Shown here: positions 61,817 through 64,000 of the stretch, piece after piece
Numbering within the stretch: the first letter of the stretch is position 1
How the letters are laid out: every line of letters begins with the position of its first letter
Assembly: GCA_964019335.1 (NCBI GenBank)
Contig: OZ025687.1
Coordinates: 62,001 to 126,000, forward strand
Reading direction: 5' to 3'
DNA: 64,000 nt
DNA from: Diplonema japonicum
Taxonomy: Eukaryota > Euglenozoa > Diplonemea > Diplonemida > Diplonemidae
Made by a program: the position numbers and the translations under genes
Notes under the pieces: generated by a model
Databases searched by the model: none
What the model was told of the DNA's origin: nothing
The model's input: the letters and a program-made list of their open reading frames with translations, nothing else

Positions 61817-63381
61817 TTAACCCCTAAAGGCCCGGAGCCTATCTACGGTACCCCCCCATTTTCGTTGTTGCTTTAAATACTCAAAAAAAAGGGCAGCATG
61901 CAACCATAGGAAGGTGCAAGGAAAGGGTACTAAAATTTTCAATACCAGGTGCCAGATTCAGCAGATGGGAACACTTAACTATGTGTGTATGAGGGGGTTG
62001 AGGGTGTACTTTTTATGTCCGATTTTGGGGGGTCTTGTCGTGGGGGGTCCGTGGAGTAATGGCTGGGCTAAAAAGGGCAGCATTCAGCCCTATTTGGTGC
62101 CCTGAACTCTAGGATTGAGGTCAGTCTGGAGACTTTTTGGCTGTGGGATGAAAAAAGCAACTTGTGAGTTTTTTTTCCAGCTGGGGTAGCATGCAAGGGT
62201 AAAAAACACGTTTTGCATAAGGGGGTTTTGCAACAGGGGCACCACGTTTGCACCTTCTTCCCGCACCCAGGAACAGCACAGAGCACCCTCCTCACCTTCG
62301 TTCCGTTCATCATGGTCCCGAAGGTGTGATTTAGGGTCAAATCGAGACGTTTTGGGTATTTCTGGATGAGGGAATCCTCATTGCTAGCGTGTTTGCGCTT
62401 GGGGGTCGGTGACGGTGTTGTCGGGGTGTGTGCTATCGGTTTTTGGGGCATGGGGCATGGGGCATGGGGTATGGGTGAGAAGCTTGCCAACAAGTTCTTC
62501 TTTGAAGCTCGGGAAGCCATAATTTTTGCCACATTCCCTGCTCTTCTTCCAGATTATGGAGGAGTTGGCAACACAGCTTTCCAGGACCCAATAAAAAACG
62601 ACCTTGATGCCCACCGAGTTGTTTTTTCGTGGTGCCATGACTTTTATTGTTGTCGGGATAACACTGTCGTCAACAGACAACCACTTGCCAGGGGTCCGCA
62701 CAGTCCTACACCGGTTGACAATGATGTCAAGAAACCTGCGCATGAGGTGCAGTTTCAGGCCTTCCAAATGTTTTCCAGGTTGTCAAAGGTGAGGTAGCGC
62801 TGTATGTCAACGAATCGGTTTGCTCATTTTCTCGAAAGCCGGGATGCTTAAATTAGAATTTGTTGTCCAGTAGCTCTTCATGTTCGGTGCCGAGCGTAAA
62901 CCCATTAACAGGACCAACCCAAGCCAAATTTTGTACTCTGGGATGGAAATATTCAGATTCCGCTGTTTTTTTGAATCGAAACGACCGGTTCGTGGAAGAA
63001 ACTATGAGCTCAAGTACCGCGTGTGCAAAAAAAAAGATTAAAAACACCCTCCTCATTGGCCGCTTCACTTAGAGGTGTTCTCCCACCCAAGCATCGTTTC
63101 CGGCCCCTCTTTGACCGCCTCATCGTCTTTTTCCCCTTTATCTGACCAGTCGGAGACTCACGTTTTCGCTGCTATTTTGACCATCTGATTTCATTTTAAG
63201 CCAACCCTGCCGGTTTCAATTAAAACATAAATTTTAACGCAAAATATAGTTTCAAGACAAAATAAACCGCGCAACAATGTCATATTTTGAAGTCCAAGGG
63301 CCGTGTTCAAAAAAAAGTACTTAGCGAAAAAGCAAATTTTGAAATAAGGACAAAATGTCCGCGCGGGCCTTTAGGGGTTAA
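61817..63381 (-). mobile_element. piggyBac-like DNA transposon, decayed, with TTAA ends and terminal inverted repeats
   Basis: TTAA at 61817-61820 and again at 63378-63381 flank a 1557-bp unit. Its ends are inverted repeats: CCCCTAAAGGCCCG at 61821-61834, and the exact reverse complement at 63364-63377. TTAA target duplication with a CCC-starting inverted repeat is the hallmark of piggyBac elements. The interior holds minus-strand pieces of a piggyBac-type transposase, N-terminus at the right and C-terminal zinc finger at the left. At about 1.55 kb it is shorter than autonomous piggyBac elements, which fits internal deletions. Confidence 0.9.
62068..63068 (-). pseudogene. piggyBac-like transposase remnant
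   Basis: Three minus-strand frames in order. First, 62853..63068, with FFAHAVLELIVSSTNRSFRF, like the N-terminal LxELIVEETN helix of piggyBac. Second, 62384..62767, with RTPGKWLSVDDSVIPTTIKV and PRKNNSVGIKVVFYWVLESC, like the YTPGKxLSIDESM...KPxKxGIKV core; here the central catalytic part between GIKV and the YxxYK-like SSIIWKK is largely deleted. Third, 62068..62532, with SFKEELVGKLL (read-through) and a C-terminal finger CAVPGCGKKVQTWCPCCKTP followed by LCKTCFLPLHA. Frame changes and the missing core make it non-functional. A 7-bp tandem repeat (GGCATGG type) lies at 62448-62475. Confidence 0.8.
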
Positions 63382-63568
63382 AAAAAAAAAAATCGGCTGA
63401 TTGTTTGTGCAAGCCGTTTTCACCTACAGTAGGGATAAACGGGCAAGCTGGTTTAAAAAACAAAAGCAAAAAAGAAGAAAAAAAAAAAAGATGTCTTTGA
63501 AGGGAACCTGCAGTATGTGACAGGATCGCCTTAAAAAAAAAAAAAAAAGAGACATTTACAAAAAAAAA

Positions 63569-63690
63569 GAAAACTCGATAAAATATCAGTGTGTATGAGG
63601 GCGCACACTTTTTTCTGCGCCAAGTGAATGTTGCTTCACCCACTTCTGTGGCTGCTAACCGTTTGGGTGCACCTACCCTGGCCACGTCAA
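63569..63690 (-). mobile_element. LINE family A 3' end, third copy
   Basis: Plus-strand AAACTCGATAAAATATCAGT and GTGTATGAGGGCGCACACT match the family A 3' terminus at 38890 (AAACTCGATAAAATTTCAGT). About 100 bp of diverged upstream sequence (TGGGTGCACCTACCCTGGCC) may continue it. It lies close to the piggyBac-like unit. Confidence 0.65.
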
Positions 63691-63872
63691 TTAACTTCTC
63701 GGAGACCTCTCCCTGAACGGCACTTTTGGTGATTCCCCCCTAAAAAAAAAGGTCCAGAGTTGATTTTTTTTTTTTTTTTTTTTTCCTCTTTTCCTTTTAT
63801 ATTATATATTTCTTTTATTTTTTTTTTTTTTTTTTATTTCACTCTTCTGAAACTATTTCACGTTCGGGGCTC

Positions 63873-63893
63873 ATTACTTCACTGTGAAGTAAT
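63873..63893. repeat. Short perfect palindrome
   Basis: ATTACTTCAC and GTGAAGTAAT around a single T. It could be a hairpin, a protein-binding site or an element end; nothing nearby decides this. Confidence 0.5.
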
Positions 63894-64000
63894 AGGGTTT
63901 CCGGGTTTATCAAGCTCCCAAAAGACTTCTGGTAAAATGCAAGCAGCAGAAACGAGGAGCGACTGGTAGGCATGACTGAGACCCTTTGTGACCCCTTGTT

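Noticed and set aside
1..64000. CRISPR arrays, rRNA genes, prokaryotic operons
   Set aside because: No regularly spaced repeats or rRNA motifs were seen; the genes have spliceosomal introns and eukaryotic families.

Overview
This window is nuclear DNA of a unicellular eukaryote. It encodes condensin subunit H, an Aurora kinase, a kinesin, a DOCK-family GEF, a TBC RabGAP, a PTB/hnRNP-L-type RNA-binding protein, a small-Tim-like protein and a Wss1-type protease. The genes are cut by very short spliceosomal introns, mostly 30-49 nt, with donor GTATG in nearly every case and acceptor usually CAG. TAA, TAG and TGA all end good reading frames, so the code looks standard. I cannot place the lineage: it is a protist, and DOCK, Aurora and condensin do not decide which.

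All genes I can support, and the recognisable transposon remains, read on the minus strand. Nothing convincing is on the plus strand in 64 kb. Intergenic spaces are often 50-200 bp. They are interrupted by gene-poor blocks of extreme homopolymers (poly-A/T/C/G) at about 5.65-8.0, 31.7-32.3, 33.6-34.7, 38.4-38.9, 45.6-46.2, 56.4-59.4 and 60.8-61.8 kb.

Layout, left to right: 5' part of a ZIP metal transporter; DOCK GEF; a 2.4 kb low-complexity block; condensin H; a 48-residue collagen-like protein ending in a CaaX-like box; a LINE remnant; a 1902-residue coiled-coil/EF-hand protein in nine exons; two tandem histidine-rich small proteins; an LRR/cysteine-rich multi-pass membrane protein; uridine phosphorylase; an acidic two-TM protein; a UBL-WLM protease with three zinc fingers; a kinesin; an RRM/zinc-finger protein; Aurora; tyrosine aminotransferase; a LINE family B fragment; an alpha/beta hydrolase; a TBC protein; and a small-Tim-like protein. 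Next comes a nearly full-length, frame-broken non-LTR retrotransposon (family A) whose ORF1 starts with an OTU-like protease domain. It is followed by a small inverted-repeat element and LINE B termini. Then come a dual-acylation candidate, a dCache receptor, a coiled-coil protein, a degenerate methyltransferase-like secreted protein, an ankyrin protein, a coiled-coil/PH protein, a PTB-like protein, and a decayed piggyBac-like element with TTAA ends and matching terminal inverted repeats.

Functional themes are cell division and cytoskeleton (condensin, Aurora, kinesin, DOCK, coiled-coil proteins), membrane sensing (LRR, Cache) and RNA binding (two RRM proteins). I rebuilt the introns by hand. 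The exon sums of the rebuilt spliced genes are all multiples of three, which supports the models, but no transcript data were available.
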